A stretch of DNA of 50,213 nt from Clostridiaceae bacterium (GCA_016292455.1 JAEDIL010000004.1:1-50213), one strand, 5' to 3'. Counted from the first letter of the stretch, positions 25,519 through 34,603 are shown. Notes: generated from the letters alone by a model not told the origin. Numbers and translations are program-made.

Positions 25519-27600
25519 TTACTTTGATTTATAGCCGCACTTTTCGTCAAGGCAGGCAAGGACACCGCCTTTGCCTTTGAAAAGCGATTTTCCGCAATTC
25601 GGGCACTTTTGCTCGGTCGGCTTGTCCCATGTCATGAAATCGCAATCCGGCCAGTTGTCGCAGCCGAAGAACGTAAAGCCGCGCTTTGACTTTTTGGAAA
25701 TGACCTTTCCTGCGCATTTCGGGCAGGTTGCGCCGGTTTCAACAACGTATGGCTTCGTGCTTTTACATTCAGGATAACCGGGGCAGGCAAGGAACTTTCC
25801 GAAACGTCCGGTTTTGATGACCATCATTCTTCCGCATTTTTCACACGGAATATCGGTCTGATCCTCCTGAAGCTTGATTTTTACACCCTGCATTTCATCT
25901 TTGACTTTTTCAAGATTCACTTCAAAATCATCATAGAATTCATGGAGAAGCCTGATGTAATCCTGCTTTCCCTCTCCAACGCAGTCAAGCCCGGTTTCCA
26001 TCTGCGCGGTGAACTTTGTGTTGACAATTTTCGGGAACTTTTCTTTCAGAAGCCCTGTTATTGCTTCGCCGAGTTCAGTCGGAACCAGCTGCTTTGCCTT
26101 TCTCGAAACATATTCGCGCTTGACAATGGTTGAAATAATGGTTGCATAGGTGCTCGGACGACCTACGCCGTTTTCTTCAAGCGTTTTGATAAGCGCTTCT
26201 TCGGTATAACGGGCCGGCGGCTGAGTGAAGTGCTGTGCTTTTGCAAGTCCGCGTTCTTTTACGCTTTCGCCCTCTGAAATTCCGTCGGGCAGCTTGCCTT
26301 TTTCTTCTTCGTCGGTGGTATTGTCATAAAGAACGGTAAAACCGTCAAATTTTACGGAATAGCCGCTTGCAGTGAAAAGGCAGTAAGCGCCTTCCTTTTC
26401 CTTTGCGCCGATGCCCTTGATTTCAAGCTTGACCGTGCTCTGAACGCACTGAGACATAAGCGAAGCCACAAAGCGACGCCAGATGAGATTATACAGCTTG
26501 AACTGGTCGGGAGTGAGGCTGCCCTTGACGGATTCCGGAGTGAGGCTGACTGTTGAAGGTCTGATGGCTTCATGTCCGTCCTGCGCATTGCTTCTGGATT
26601 TGAAGTAGCGCGGCTTTTCCGGCATATATTTATCGCCGTAGACCGAGCGGACATACTCGTTCGTTGCGGCTCTGGCTTCTTCTGAAATTCTCAGCGAATC
26701 GGTTCTCATGTATGTGATAAGACCGACAGAGCCCTGACCGGCAATTTCAACGCCCTCATAAAGCTCCTGAGCAACTTTCATCGTTTTTTCCGCGCGGAAT
26801 CCGAGTCTTCTTGACGCCTCCTGCTGAAGCGTTGAAGTAATAAACGGCGGCGCCGGATTTTTTCTTCTTGTGCCCTTTTTGAGAGAGCTGATACTGTACT
26901 GCGCGTTTTCAAGCCTTGAAAGAACCGCATTTGTCTGCTCTTCATTTTCAAGCTTCAGTTTTCCGGTTTCATCGCCGTAAAACTGAGCGGTAATGACCTT
27001 CCTGCCCGCAGCAAACTTGCCTTCAATTGTCCAGTATTCTTCGGGATTGAAGGCACGGATTTCTTCCTCGCGGTCAACAATCATTCTCAGCGCAACGCTC
27101 TGGACTCGTCCCGCCGAAAGACCGCGGCGGATTTTCTGAGAAACAAAGGGACTGAGCTTATAACCCACAAGGCGGTCGAGAATACGCCTTGCCTGCTGAG
27201 CATTGACAAGGTCAATGTCAACTTTCCTCGGTGCTGCCATGCCGTTTCTTACGCCGGTCCTGGTAATTTCATTGAAGGTTACGCGGTTTTCTTCGCTCAG
27301 GTCAAGGCCGAGGAGGGTTGCAAGGTGCCACGAAATTGCTTCTCCCTCGCGGTCGGGGTCGGTTGCAAGATAGACCTTGTCGCTTTTCGCAACAGCGTCC
27401 TGAAGCTCTTTGACAAGCTTTTCCTTGCCTTTCACTATACTGTATTTCGGGGCAAAATCATGCTTTATATCAACACTCAGCCGAGCCGCAGGAAGATCCC
27501 TGACGTGACCTTTTGAGGCCACAATGTTATAGCCCTTTCCGAGGTAGTTTTTCAGAGTCTTGGCCTTTGAGGGAGACTCAACGATTATCAGATCTGCCAT
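25519..27600 (-). CDS. topA: DNA topoisomerase I
   Basis: Type IA topoisomerase that relaxes negative supercoils. About 693 residues. The Toprim domain has E8 (IIVESPSKAKT) and DPDREGE (81-87). The active-site Tyr is Y297 in LITYMRTDSLRIS. Three C-terminal C4 zinc fingers follow: CEKCG...CPGYPEC, CPKCA...CDNWPDC and CPNCG...CLDEKC. The ATG at 27600 is preferred over an ATG six codons earlier because AAAGGTG is 5 bases upstream and the protein then begins MADLIIVESPSKAK, as in the family. It sits between dprA and trmFO. Confidence 0.98.
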   Translation of the reverse strand: MADLIIVESPSKAKTLKNYLGKGYNIVASKGHVRDLPAARLSVDIKHDFAPKYSIVKGKEKLVKELQDAVAKSDKVYLATDPDREGEAISWHLATLLGLDLSEENRVTFNEITRTGVRNGMAAPRKVDIDLVNAQQARRILDRLVGYKLSPFVSQKIRRGLSAGRVQSVALRMIVDREEEIRAFNPEEYWTIEGKFAAGRKVITAQFYGDETGKLKLENEEQTNAVLSRLENAQYSISSLKKGTRRKNPAPPFITSTLQQEASRRLGFRAEKTMKVAQELYEGVEIAGQGSVGLITYMRTDSLRISEEARAATNEYVRSVYGDKYMPEKPRYFKSRSNAQDGHEAIRPSTVSLTPESVKGSLTPDQFKLYNLIWRRFVASLMSQCVQSTVKLEIKGIGAKEKEGAYCLFTASGYSVKFDGFTVLYDNTTDEEEKGKLPDGISEGESVKERGLAKAQHFTQPPARYTEEALIKTLEENGVGRPSTYATIISTIVKREYVSRKAKQLVPTELGEAITGLLKEKFPKIVNTKFTAQMETGLDCVGEGKQDYIRLLHEFYDDFEVNLEKVKDEMQGVKIKLQEDQTDIPCEKCGRMMVIKTGRFGKFLACPGYPECKSTKPYVVETGATCPKCAGKVISKKSKRGFTFFGCDNWPDCDFMTWDKPTEQKCPNCGKSLFKGKGGVLACLDEKCGYKSK

Positions 27601-27630
27601 ATGTTCACCTTTCATCATTCCGCCGCAGAC

Positions 27631-28881
27631 TCAGCCGCAGCAGACGTAATTATTTCCGCCTGCGGAAGCAACATAGCCGCCGATTTCGAGTTCGGTCAAG
27701 GCTATGAGAACTTTCCTTACGGGAAGCGCGCTTTCACGTGTTATTGAATCAAGGGACGTGCAGCCGCTTTTCATTACATTATACACCATTGCAGCATTTT
27801 TAGAAACACCTTCAAGGTGAATTTCGTTTTTTTTCAGAATAGGTTCATTTTTCTGTGCAGCAATATCAACTTTTTGTGCTTTTTTCACAACCTGCCCGCC
27901 CTCGGCAGGAACATTTTCACCCGAGGGGAAAACGTTGATACCCTCAAACGGAACAGACGGTTCTCCTGAGGCAAGCTCTTTTTTTGCCGAAGCTTCAAAC
28001 TCAAAATGCTGCAAAACATCTTCGGCTGAAAAAACCGCTTTCGCCCCGTCAATTATCAGCTTGTTTGAACCTGCGTAGCATACGCTTGAAATGTCGCCGG
28101 GTACGGCAAAAATCTGGCGCTGCTGTTTTTTTGCATGGGCTGCCGTATTCAGCGTTCCGCTTTTGAGATTTGCCTCAACTATCACAACGCCGTCCGAAAC
28201 GCCGGAAATTATACGGTTGCGTAAAGGGAAAAAGCCCTTGCCGGCAACGGTTTTCGGCGGATATTCCGTAATTGTTGCGCCGTGTCGGGTAACCTCTTCG
28301 CGCAGCGCGGCATTTTCCGAAAGATAGGCGGTATCGTGTCCGCAGCCCATGACAAGCACGGTTTTTCCCGAAAGTCTGATTGCGCTTTTGTGGGCAACGC
28401 TGTCGATGCCGAGCGCACCTCCGCTGACAATTACGCTGCCGCTTTGCACAAGACCTGCCGAAAGATTTTCAGCCGCCCTTATTCCGTAGCCTGAGGGCTT
28501 GCGCGTTCCGACAACCGCAATTGCAAGACCGTTTTCAAGGCACGAAATGTCGCCCCTGTAAAACAGTGCAAGCGGATAATTGTTAAGCTTCAGAAGCTTT
28601 TTGGGGTAGTGCTCTGAGGACGGCGTGACAATACTGATGAAGTTGTTTTCACAGTATTCCAAAATTTTCTCGCCATCTGCAATATTCAGCTTATCAAGCC
28701 TTTCAAGACCTATGCTTTTCAGACCGAAAAAGCCTTGTGAAAACGCACCGGAAAGGCGCCAATCGTCAGAGCCGGCTTCATATATCGCTTTGGCTGAGCC
28801 GTAGGAAGCAAGAAGTGCGCCTGCATTCGCGCCGAAGCCCAGTCCCCTTTGAAGCCACAGCCAATATAATCTCTCGTCCAA
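27631..28881 (-). CDS. dprA: DNA-processing protein DprA/Smf
   Basis: Protein that loads RecA onto incoming single-stranded DNA during transformation and recombination. About 416 residues. An N-terminal helical region leads into the Rossmann-like core with AVVGTRKPSGYG, IVSGGALGIDSVAH, ITEYPPKT, FPLRNRIISG and the VVEANLKSGTLNTA block. A C-terminal winged-helix-like DprA domain ends the protein (TRESALPVRKVLIALTELEIGGYV). The TTG at 28881 has GAGGAG 7 bases upstream and is favoured over an ATG 13 codons earlier inside the preceding gene. It is followed by topA, a common order. Confidence 0.96.
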   Translation of the reverse strand: MDERLYWLWLQRGLGFGANAGALLASYGSAKAIYEAGSDDWRLSGAFSQGFFGLKSIGLERLDKLNIADGEKILEYCENNFISIVTPSSEHYPKKLLKLNNYPLALFYRGDISCLENGLAIAVVGTRKPSGYGIRAAENLSAGLVQSGSVIVSGGALGIDSVAHKSAIRLSGKTVLVMGCGHDTAYLSENAALREEVTRHGATITEYPPKTVAGKGFFPLRNRIISGVSDGVVIVEANLKSGTLNTAAHAKKQQRQIFAVPGDISSVCYAGSNKLIIDGAKAVFSAEDVLQHFEFEASAKKELASGEPSVPFEGINVFPSGENVPAEGGQVVKKAQKVDIAAQKNEPILKKNEIHLEGVSKNAAMVYNVMKSGCTSLDSITRESALPVRKVLIALTELEIGGYVASAGGNNYVCCG

Positions 28882-28892
28882 TTTTTCTCTCC

Positions 28893-29681
28893 TCAAACAC
28901 CGCTTCGGACAATTTCCCACATTGTAAGTGCCGCCGCGGCAGAAGCATTGAGCGATTCCGCGCGTCCGTTCATGGGAATTGTTATTTTTTTGCAGACCGA
29001 AGCCGTTTTTTCACTCACTCCGTGACCCTCATTGCCGATTACGGCAACAACATTTCCGCTCATATCAACGCTTGTGATACTTTCGGCGCGCCTGTCCGGC
29101 GTGGTTGAATATACCTTGAAGCCGTTTTCTTTGCACCTTTGAAGAAGCAAGGAAAGGTTGTCCGTTCGAATGACCGGAAGTCGAAGCAGCGAACCCATCG
29201 CGGCGCGCTGAGCCTTGACATTATAGATGTCGCAGCCGTTTTCCGCAATCAGCGCAGTTATTCCCAGAGCCTCGGCAGTGCGGCTGACAGCGCCGAGATT
29301 CCCCGGGTCCTGAACGTTTTCAAGCGCGATGAATTTTCCGCCGGAAAGCAAAAGCTCTTCGCCCTTTTCTTCAAGGAAAGCACAAACGCAGAAAAACCCA
29401 TGTGGAGTTTGTGTATCGGCAATTTTCTGCTCCGCAGCCGTGGAAATCAGAAAGGAGCTTTCCGCCCTTTCGCTGATAAAGGCAACGTCTGCACCATGCT
29501 TTTCAAGAGCGCTCCGGGTGTAAAAAAAAGTCCGGATCGAAACGCCGGACAAAGCTGCATCGCGGCAGAGACGAAGGCCTTCAAGGAAAAATTCATTTTT
29601 TTCCTTCCTCGCCTTTGAAGAAGAGCAAAGGCGGACGGCGTTTTTGATTTTTTCGTTTGAAGCACTTTCAATGACGTTCAT
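28893..29681 (-). CDS. TrmH/SpoU-family RNA 2'-O-methyltransferase
   Basis: Knotted methyltransferase acting on rRNA or tRNA ribose. 262 residues. The N-terminal substrate-binding domain (about 1-105, SNEKIKNAVRL, NEFFLEGLRL) is followed by the SPOUT domain with ALENVQDPGNLGAVSRTAEA, VAVIGNEGHGVS and the closing IPMNGRAESLNASAAAAL motif. It resembles the RlmB/YsgA type rather than TrmL. The exact target is not readable. It is the first gene of the long housekeeping run, after the rplT terminator, 11 bases before dprA. Confidence 0.92.
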   Translation of the reverse strand: MNVIESASNEKIKNAVRLCSSSKARKEKNEFFLEGLRLCRDAALSGVSIRTFFYTRSALEKHGADVAFISERAESSFLISTAAEQKIADTQTPHGFFCVCAFLEEKGEELLLSGGKFIALENVQDPGNLGAVSRTAEALGITALIAENGCDIYNVKAQRAAMGSLLRLPVIRTDNLSLLLQRCKENGFKVYSTTPDRRAESITSVDMSGNVVAVIGNEGHGVSEKTASVCKKITIPMNGRAESLNASAAAALTMWEIVRSGV

Positions 29682-29700
29682 CTGCTCTTTCCCCCTTCAA

Positions 29701-29741
29701 TAAAAAAGACAAATACGCCCGAGAGTTTTTCTCGGACGCAT
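29701..29741 (-). terminator. Terminator of the infC-rpmI-rplT operon
   Basis: On the minus strand TGCGTCCGAGA pairs with TCTCGGGCGTA around a short A-rich loop, followed by TTTGTCTTTTTT. It lies directly after the rplT stop and just before the methyltransferase gene at 29681. Confidence 0.85.
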
Positions 29742-29749
29742 AGCATGTT

Positions 29750-30100
29750 TTAAAGAGCAGCCTTTGCTTTTTCAACGAGAGCGGTGAAAGCAGCGGGATC
29801 TGCGATTGCGATCTCGGAGAGCATCTTTCTGTTAAGAGTGATGTCCGCCTTTTTAAGACCGTTGATGAAAGTGGAATAGTTCATTCCGTTTGCCTTGCAG
29901 GCTGCGGAAATTCTTGTGATCCAAAGGCGGCGGAAGCGCTTCTTCTGCTTTCTTCCGATGTATGCGTAGTTACCGCTCTTCATAACGGCCTGCTTGGCTG
30001 TTTTGAAGAGGCTGTGCTTTGAACCGTAATAGCCCTTTGCGAGCTTCAAAACTTTATTTCTTCTCTTGCGAGTCATCATTGCGCCTTTAATACGAGCCAT
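29750..30100 (-). CDS. rplT: Ribosomal protein bL20
   Basis: Large-subunit assembly protein binding 23S rRNA. 116 residues, usual length. The very basic N-terminus ARIKGAMMTRKRRNKVLKLAKGYYG and RKQKKRFRRLWITRI are signatures; the globular half ends FTALVEKAKAAL. In Firmicutes bL20 represses its own operon through the infC leader, and a matching attenuator is seen here at 30925-30960. Third and last gene of the operon. Confidence 0.98.
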   Translation of the reverse strand: MARIKGAMMTRKRRNKVLKLAKGYYGSKHSLFKTAKQAVMKSGNYAYIGRKQKKRFRRLWITRISAACKANGMNYSTFINGLKKADITLNRKMLSEIAIADPAAFTALVEKAKAAL

Positions 30101-30163
30101 GATAAAGTACCTCCGTTATTATGTTATAATTCTCTTTCTCAGAAGTTGACAGTTGCGTTGAAA

Positions 30164-30361
30164 TTATTTATAGGGGACAAGACGTTTGATCTGCTTCTGA
30201 TTGGTAACGTCGGCAACTTCCGTTTTGCGAAGATTTCTCTTGCGCTTGGTGCTTTTCTTGTTGAGAATGTGTGATTTGTAAGCATGAGCACGGATGGGCT
30301 TTCCGTTCTTGGAGAGCTTAAAGCGCTTTTTTGCGCCGCTGTGAGTCTTGATCTTAGGCAT
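30164..30361 (-). CDS. rpmI: Ribosomal protein bL35
   Basis: Small basic large-subunit protein, 65 residues. The sequence MPKIKTHSGAKKRFKLS and SHILNKKSTKRKRNLR is characteristic. It lies 18 bases after infC and about 60 bases before rplT, with GGAGG directly upstream of the ATG. Confidence 0.98.
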   Translation of the reverse strand: MPKIKTHSGAKKRFKLSKNGKPIRAHAYKSHILNKKSTKRKRNLRKTEVADVTNQKQIKRLVPYK

Positions 30362-30379
30362 AGGTTTTTCCTCCTGTTA

Positions 30380-30898
30380 TTACTTTTTTGTTTTCGGTGC
30401 AAGGAACATCAGCATTGACCTTCCCTCAAGCTTGGCGGGCTTTTCAACCGAGCTGAATTCAGCACAGGCATCAGCAAAGTCTGCCATTGTTGAAAGACCG
30501 TTTTCGGGGTGAGCCATTTCACGACCGCGGAAGCGGATTGAAACCTTGACCTTGTTGCCGGCTTCAAGGAAGCGGCGGGCATGGTTGACCTTGGTTTCAA
30601 AGTCATGCGTGTCAATATTCAGGGAGAGACGAATCTCCTTGATTTCGATAATACGCTGATTCTTTCTTGCTTCTTTTTCGCGCTTTGTCTGTTCAAAGCG
30701 ATACTTACCGTAGTCCATGATTTTGCACACCGGGGGCTTGGCCTGGGGAGCGATCTTCACGAGATCAAGATTTTTTTCCTCGGCAATCTTCAGTGCTTCT
30801 GCGGCGGACATAATGCCGATGAGCTCACCGTCAGCCGCAACGACACGAAGTTCCTTATCCCGGATTTCCTCATTGATCTGCATTTCTTTGATAGCGAT
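30380..30898 (-). CDS. infC: Translation initiation factor IF-3 with AUC start codon
   Basis: Factor that keeps the 30S subunit free and proofreads the start codon. About 172 residues. The N-terminal domain has NEEIRDKELRVV and PVCKIMDYGKYRFEQ; the C-terminal domain has LSLNIDTHDFETKVNHA, RFRGREM and SMLMFLAPK. The usual first ATG at 30883 lacks a ribosome binding site. An in-frame ATC at 30898 sits 8 bases after GGAGGTG (30907-30913) and gives IAIKEMQINEEIR, the normal family N-terminus. IF-3 genes are known for AUU or AUC starts that permit autoregulation, because IF-3 itself rejects such starts. Confidence 0.95.
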   Translation of the reverse strand: MAIKEMQINEEIRDKELRVVAADGELIGIMSAAEALKIAEEKNLDLVKIAPQAKPPVCKIMDYGKYRFEQTKREKEARKNQRIIEIKEIRLSLNIDTHDFETKVNHARRFLEAGNKVKVSIRFRGREMAHPENGLSTMADFADACAEFSSVEKPAKLEGRSMLMFLAPKTKK

Positions 30899-30913
30899 GG
30901 TTAATGCACCTCC

Positions 30914-31040
30914 AAAAATCTGATAAAAACAAAAGCGTGAACAGAGCTATCCGTCCACGCAATACACTTCAAACCAAGTCTATTGACCCTCAGAAACGAA
31001 ATTCGGAAGGTGAGAACGAAACACTGCTCTTCTTTGTTGC
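30914..31040 (-). promoter_or_regulatory. infC leader with transcription attenuator (L20-leader-like)
   Basis: The untranslated leader of about 130 bases ends with an intrinsic terminator: GCGTGGAC (30953-30960) pairs with GTTCACGC (30935-30942) around a 10-base loop, and the minus strand continues TTTTGTTTTT. The terminator stands before the infC ribosome binding site, so full expression needs readthrough. The infC-rpmI-rplT operon of Bacillus subtilis is controlled by bL20 in the same way; the mechanism here is inferred from position. I did not derive the antiterminator fold. Confidence 0.75.
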
Positions 31041-31046
31041 CAAAGT

Positions 31047-31075
31047 ATGATACTACTTTATTCTTGATTTGTCAA
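31047..31075 (-). promoter_or_regulatory. Promoter of the infC operon
   Basis: On the minus strand TTGACA (31070-31075) and TATCAT (31047-31052) are 17 bases apart. Only one mismatch to the extended consensus of the -10 box is seen besides C for A. It lies directly upstream of the leader. Confidence 0.85.
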
Positions 31076-31129
31076 GCGCTTTTTATAACTTTTCCGGGAA
31101 AATACTGTACCTTCTTGAACAGCTGTTCA

Positions 31130-32071
31130 TCAATATTCGATTCCTACTGAGTCAAGGTATTCTTCCAGGCAAAGACCGCTGTCACGAATCTTTTTTGCAT
31201 ATTCGACGCCCACATAGCGCCAATGCCATGGCTCAAAAACAACACCTGTTATGTCTTCCTTGCCCTCAGGATAACGGAGAATAAAGCCGTATTTATAGGC
31301 ATTCTCGGTCAGCCATGCATACTCCTTTGAGTCTGCAAAGGTATCATAGGTATTGCAAATATCCATTGCTATGCCGATATTATGTTCACTTGTTCCCGGC
31401 GGAAGAATTACGGTTGCCGCTCTTTTCTGTGCTTCTTCCCTGCCAATGCCGTAGCGGGCCATGTATGTTTCCGTAAGGGCATTATAATTGATTCTCTGAC
31501 GTTCATAGCTGCGGTTTCCTGAGAACGGAGTAAGAATTGCACCGTCCTTTTTTGCCGCATAATACATTTCTTCATAGTATGGCGCAACACGCTTGTCAAG
31601 GTCATGTCCGCTGTTTACAACTTCAACAACCTCCGGTCTGTACCCCTCGGGGATTTCCCGGGAAAGGCTGACAACGATCAGGTTCCATTGGACTTTGCTT
31701 GTGTCAACAACAATTCTTCCGCTTTCACTCTTCTGCGGTGCCGATGATTCCCCTGCCGTTGTTTTTTCCGTCGTTTCAACTGAACTGACGGAATCGGTTC
31801 CGCTCTGAGTTGTAATGTTGTTCTCAATAACAGGCTCAGATTTGCTTTCGGCTGTTTCTGACGTATCGCGCTCAGACAGGGTTTCCTGAGTCTGTGAGGC
31901 TGTGGTTCCGGAAACGGCGGTCGGTTCATTTCCTCTTCCTCTTGTGACCGCAACTGTCACAACCGTGAACAGCGCCACAGCAACAATTGCAGCAGAAAGT
32001 ACGAAGATTATTATGTTTTGCCTGTTCTTTTTCTTCCTTTTTACGGGCGGTTTTCTTTTATCGAAATCCAT
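31130..32071 (-). CDS. VanY-like D-alanyl-D-alanine carboxypeptidase (peptidase M15B)
   Basis: Membrane-anchored zinc peptidase expected to trim the last D-Ala from peptidoglycan stem peptides. 313 residues. A basic N-terminus leads into a membrane segment (about 19-43) with the rest outside. A Ser/Thr/Glu-rich linker (about 48-118) is followed by the M15 domain, with H230 and D237 in SEHNIGIAMD and E280 and H283 in EPWHWRYVG. The ATG at 32071 follows AAGGAG by 8 bases. It lies 27 bases after the WYL regulator and likely shares its transcript. Whether it gives glycopeptide tolerance or acts in normal wall turnover cannot be decided; no vanHAX genes are seen. Confidence 0.9.
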   Translation of the reverse strand: MDFDKRKPPVKRKKKNRQNIIIFVLSAAIVAVALFTVVTVAVTRGRGNEPTAVSGTTASQTQETLSERDTSETAESKSEPVIENNITTQSGTDSVSSVETTEKTTAGESSAPQKSESGRIVVDTSKVQWNLIVVSLSREIPEGYRPEVVEVVNSGHDLDKRVAPYYEEMYYAAKKDGAILTPFSGNRSYERQRINYNALTETYMARYGIGREEAQKRAATVILPPGTSEHNIGIAMDICNTYDTFADSKEYAWLTENAYKYGFILRYPEGKEDITGVVFEPWHWRYVGVEYAKKIRDSGLCLEEYLDSVGIEY

Positions 32072-32098
32072 AATTGTCACTCCTTATAAGGTTTTCTT

Positions 32099-33124
32099 TC
32101 AGTCTTTGAAGAAACTATCTTTTTCATAAACGTCAAAAATCTCTTTTGCCCTTTCTTTGACCTTGGCGCGAAGTTCAACAGGTTCAATGACTTCAAGCTT
32201 GTTTCCAAACTGCATTATCCACGATATAAGACCTTCGCTGACAACCATTTTCATCCGTATTCTGAAATGCTCGTCATCATCGCATTTTGTAATAAGTGCA
32301 CTTTTTCCAACGCGGTCAAGAATCTCTTCCAGAATTGAATTATCGCAGATGAAGTCAAGCGGTTTAAGCTCGCCGCTGAACATATTGAACAGCTTTTCTG
32401 CGTAATCCGCAGAGTCAAAATAGCGTTTATACTCGGAAACTTCAAAAAAGGGTCTCGACGTTTCATCAAGCATTTCAACCTTTTTCATGCGGTCAATCCT
32501 GACATGCATCAGGTTATCATACTTATGATTATTGCCGACAAGGTAGTAATGGTCGCTTGACCATATCAGTGCATACGGGCTGACAATGTGCTTTTTCTCC
32601 TGAATTTTTACAGCGCGAACCTTGTCCGTAACAACGCGCTTGCAATAGGTAAATGAAACCTTTTTGCCCTGCTGAATGGCGCGGTTAAGAATGTCAATGC
32701 TGTAATATATTTCTTCGTTAGTACATTTTGCCCGGTTTTCAATATAAACCTGGCGTGTCAGGTGCTTTCCCGTTCCCTCACTGCAAAGGGAAGCAATTTT
32801 TTTAATCAGCTCCTTTGTCTTTTTTTCGGTGATAAAGTTTGCCGCCTGAACAGCATCAATCAGAAGCCGAAGCTGCGGCTCTTCAAACTCCCTTGTGCCA
32901 AGGTAATAGCCGTTTTCGGGAGTCCTGACGCGCAGAATTTCCATTCCGTAATCTTCGAGCGTCTGAATATCGCTGTATATCGACTTTCGTTCACACTCGA
33001 TTCCCTTGTTTTTAAGCATAGTCTGAATTGCCCGCGCACTTATCGGGTGCTCTTCATCGCTGTAATGTTCAAGGTAATCTTTTATGTACAAAAGCTTCAG
33101 CTTGGTCTGACCCTTGTTTGCCAT
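32099..33124 (-). CDS. WYL-domain transcriptional regulator
   Basis: A probable DNA-binding regulator of about 341 residues. An N-terminal winged helix-turn-helix (residues about 5-75, ISARAIQTMLKNKGI and RKSIYSDIQTLEDYG) is followed by the WYL domain (about 140-230) with KVSFTYCKR, SPYALIWSSDHYYLVG and RIDRMKKVEML, and by a C-terminal extension (WCX-like). WYL domains are thought to sense nucleic acids or other ligands. The ATG at 33124 follows AGGAG by 8 bases; the longer frame overlaps the transporter gene. It is 16 bases downstream of the broken transporter, so regulation of that locus is plausible but unproven. Confidence 0.9.
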   Translation of the reverse strand: MANKGQTKLKLLYIKDYLEHYSDEEHPISARAIQTMLKNKGIECERKSIYSDIQTLEDYGMEILRVRTPENGYYLGTREFEEPQLRLLIDAVQAANFITEKKTKELIKKIASLCSEGTGKHLTRQVYIENRAKCTNEEIYYSIDILNRAIQQGKKVSFTYCKRVVTDKVRAVKIQEKKHIVSPYALIWSSDHYYLVGNNHKYDNLMHVRIDRMKKVEMLDETSRPFFEVSEYKRYFDSADYAEKLFNMFSGELKPLDFICDNSILEEILDRVGKSALITKCDDDEHFRIRMKMVVSEGLISWIMQFGNKLEVIEPVELRAKVKERAKEIFDVYEKDSFFKD

Positions 33125-33140
33125 GCCTGTTTCTCCTTTT

Positions 33141-34547
33141 TTATACTGCTGATTTTTCAGCCTCATTTTCGTCATTCGTCGTATTCAGATATTTCTTCTT
33201 AATGAGAATTGCCAGCGGAACAATCGCCAAAAGCGATATTACTGCCGCAAAAGTGAACATGAGCTCTGTCGGAACTTTCTGCAATGTTCCGTATTCATCT
33301 TTGTAGCTGAGTGTTGAGCGTTCAACAGCAAGCGCGCCTGTTGCCGGACCGAGGATCATCGGAATAAGCACACCGAAAATCATTCTGACGCCCTGGAAGA
33401 GCCCGGCTTTATCCTCAGGAGTAAAGTCCCGTATTGTGGCATTGAGCAGAATTCCCTGAACCGCATAGCCGACAACCGTCGGAGCGGCAGAAAGAATGAT
33501 TGCAACAAAGCTTTTTGAAAAGCCAAGAAGGAAAAGTCCGACTATTGAACACGCGAGTGCAACGGCAAGAAGCGTTCCCCTGCTGAGCTTTTTTCCAAGA
33601 ACAAGCAAAGAAACAATTCCGCCGGCCATTACAGCCACCGAAATCACCGCGCTGATTATTACCGGCGCAGAAAAGAGGTTATCGCCGGCCTTCGGCAAAG
33701 CCGTATACTGAACGTAAATCATGATGTACGGAAAGAAAACCTGAGAAGCAACCGCAAAAATGCAGTTTGTGACAAGCACAAGATAAAGGCGCGAGTTTTC
33801 GACGATTACAGACGGTCTGAAACCATAAAACAAATCGCTCCAATAACCAAAGTTGCTCTTTTTCCGGTTGTTCGCACGCTCCGGCTCTTCAAGGGTAAAC
33901 AGACCGATTACCCCGCAGGCAACAACAACAAGACCGAGAACACCGAAGAAAAGCTTATAGGTTATTTTCTCAGCCTGAGCAAGAGACCCGAGAACAAGAA
34001 CAAGCCCCATTGCAACAAGCGGAAGCACGGAAAAAACAGTTTCAACCGGCGGACGTGTCTGAGGCTCGGTAATATCCGTTACCCATGCATTAAAGGCGGA
34101 GTCATTGCTTGTTGAACCCATAAAGGTCATAATGCAGTCCATAACGATAACTGTCCAGACTGTTGCGGTAAGTATATGCACCTCATCGGAAAGGTGAAAA
34201 ACGGATGCTATGCTTTCTCTTGAAATCAGGCCAAAGGAAGCCGTGATGAGTCCCCAGGCAATATAGCCGACCGAAATGAACACCTTGCGCTTGTTGAGTC
34301 TGTCGCTGAGCGTTCCCATGATAAATGTTGTGACAACGGCAGTTGCGGCGCTGAGTGCAACCATGAGTTTTATTGCATCCTGAAAGCCGATTGCCTGATC
34401 AACGGCGTTCTGGGTGGCACCGTTGGAATAAATGTTGTGAAACAAAAAAGTATTGAAATAGATATTCTCAATGTTCTAGGCGATCTGCCCCATCATTCCG
34501 AACAGGATGATATTGAACCACAACCGCGGCGAAAGTTTTTTCTTCAT
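33141..34547 (-). pseudogene. MFS transporter interrupted by an early amber codon
   Basis: The product would be a roughly 468-residue membrane transporter of the major facilitator superfamily, with a MelB-like loop GTLSDRLNKRKVF and about 12 hydrophobic segments. The natural start is ATG at 34547 with GAGGAG 5 bases upstream, behind a good promoter. The N-terminus MKKKLSPRLWFNIILFG runs into TAG at 34476-34478 (codon 24), then stays in frame through NIENIYFNTFLFHNIYSNG to the end. A Trp is expected at the interrupted place, so TGG to TAG is the simplest change. Restart at a TTG (34445) lacks a ribosome binding site and would lose the first helix. It is either a real nonsense mutation or a sequence error. 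Confidence 0.8.
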
Positions 34548-34574
34548 TTTTTCTCCTCGCTTTCTGTACTATTC

Positions 34575-34603
34575 AGTATATCTTTCCCGGGCAAAAAAAG
34601 CAA
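34575..34603 (-). promoter_or_regulatory. Promoter of the MFS/WYL/VanY unit
   Basis: On the minus strand TTGCTT (34598-34603) and TATACT (34575-34580) are separated by 17 bases, just after the terminator of the gene at 34659 and 28 bases before the transporter ATG. Confidence 0.65.

Noticed and set aside
31130..32071. Glycopeptide resistance cluster
   Set aside because: The VanY-like enzyme stands alone; no VanH, VanA-type ligase, VanX or VanRS genes are present.
34476..34478. Amber codon read as Trp or as a special amino acid
   Set aside because: trmFO in this window ends in TAG as a normal stop, and no special context is seen around the transporter codon.
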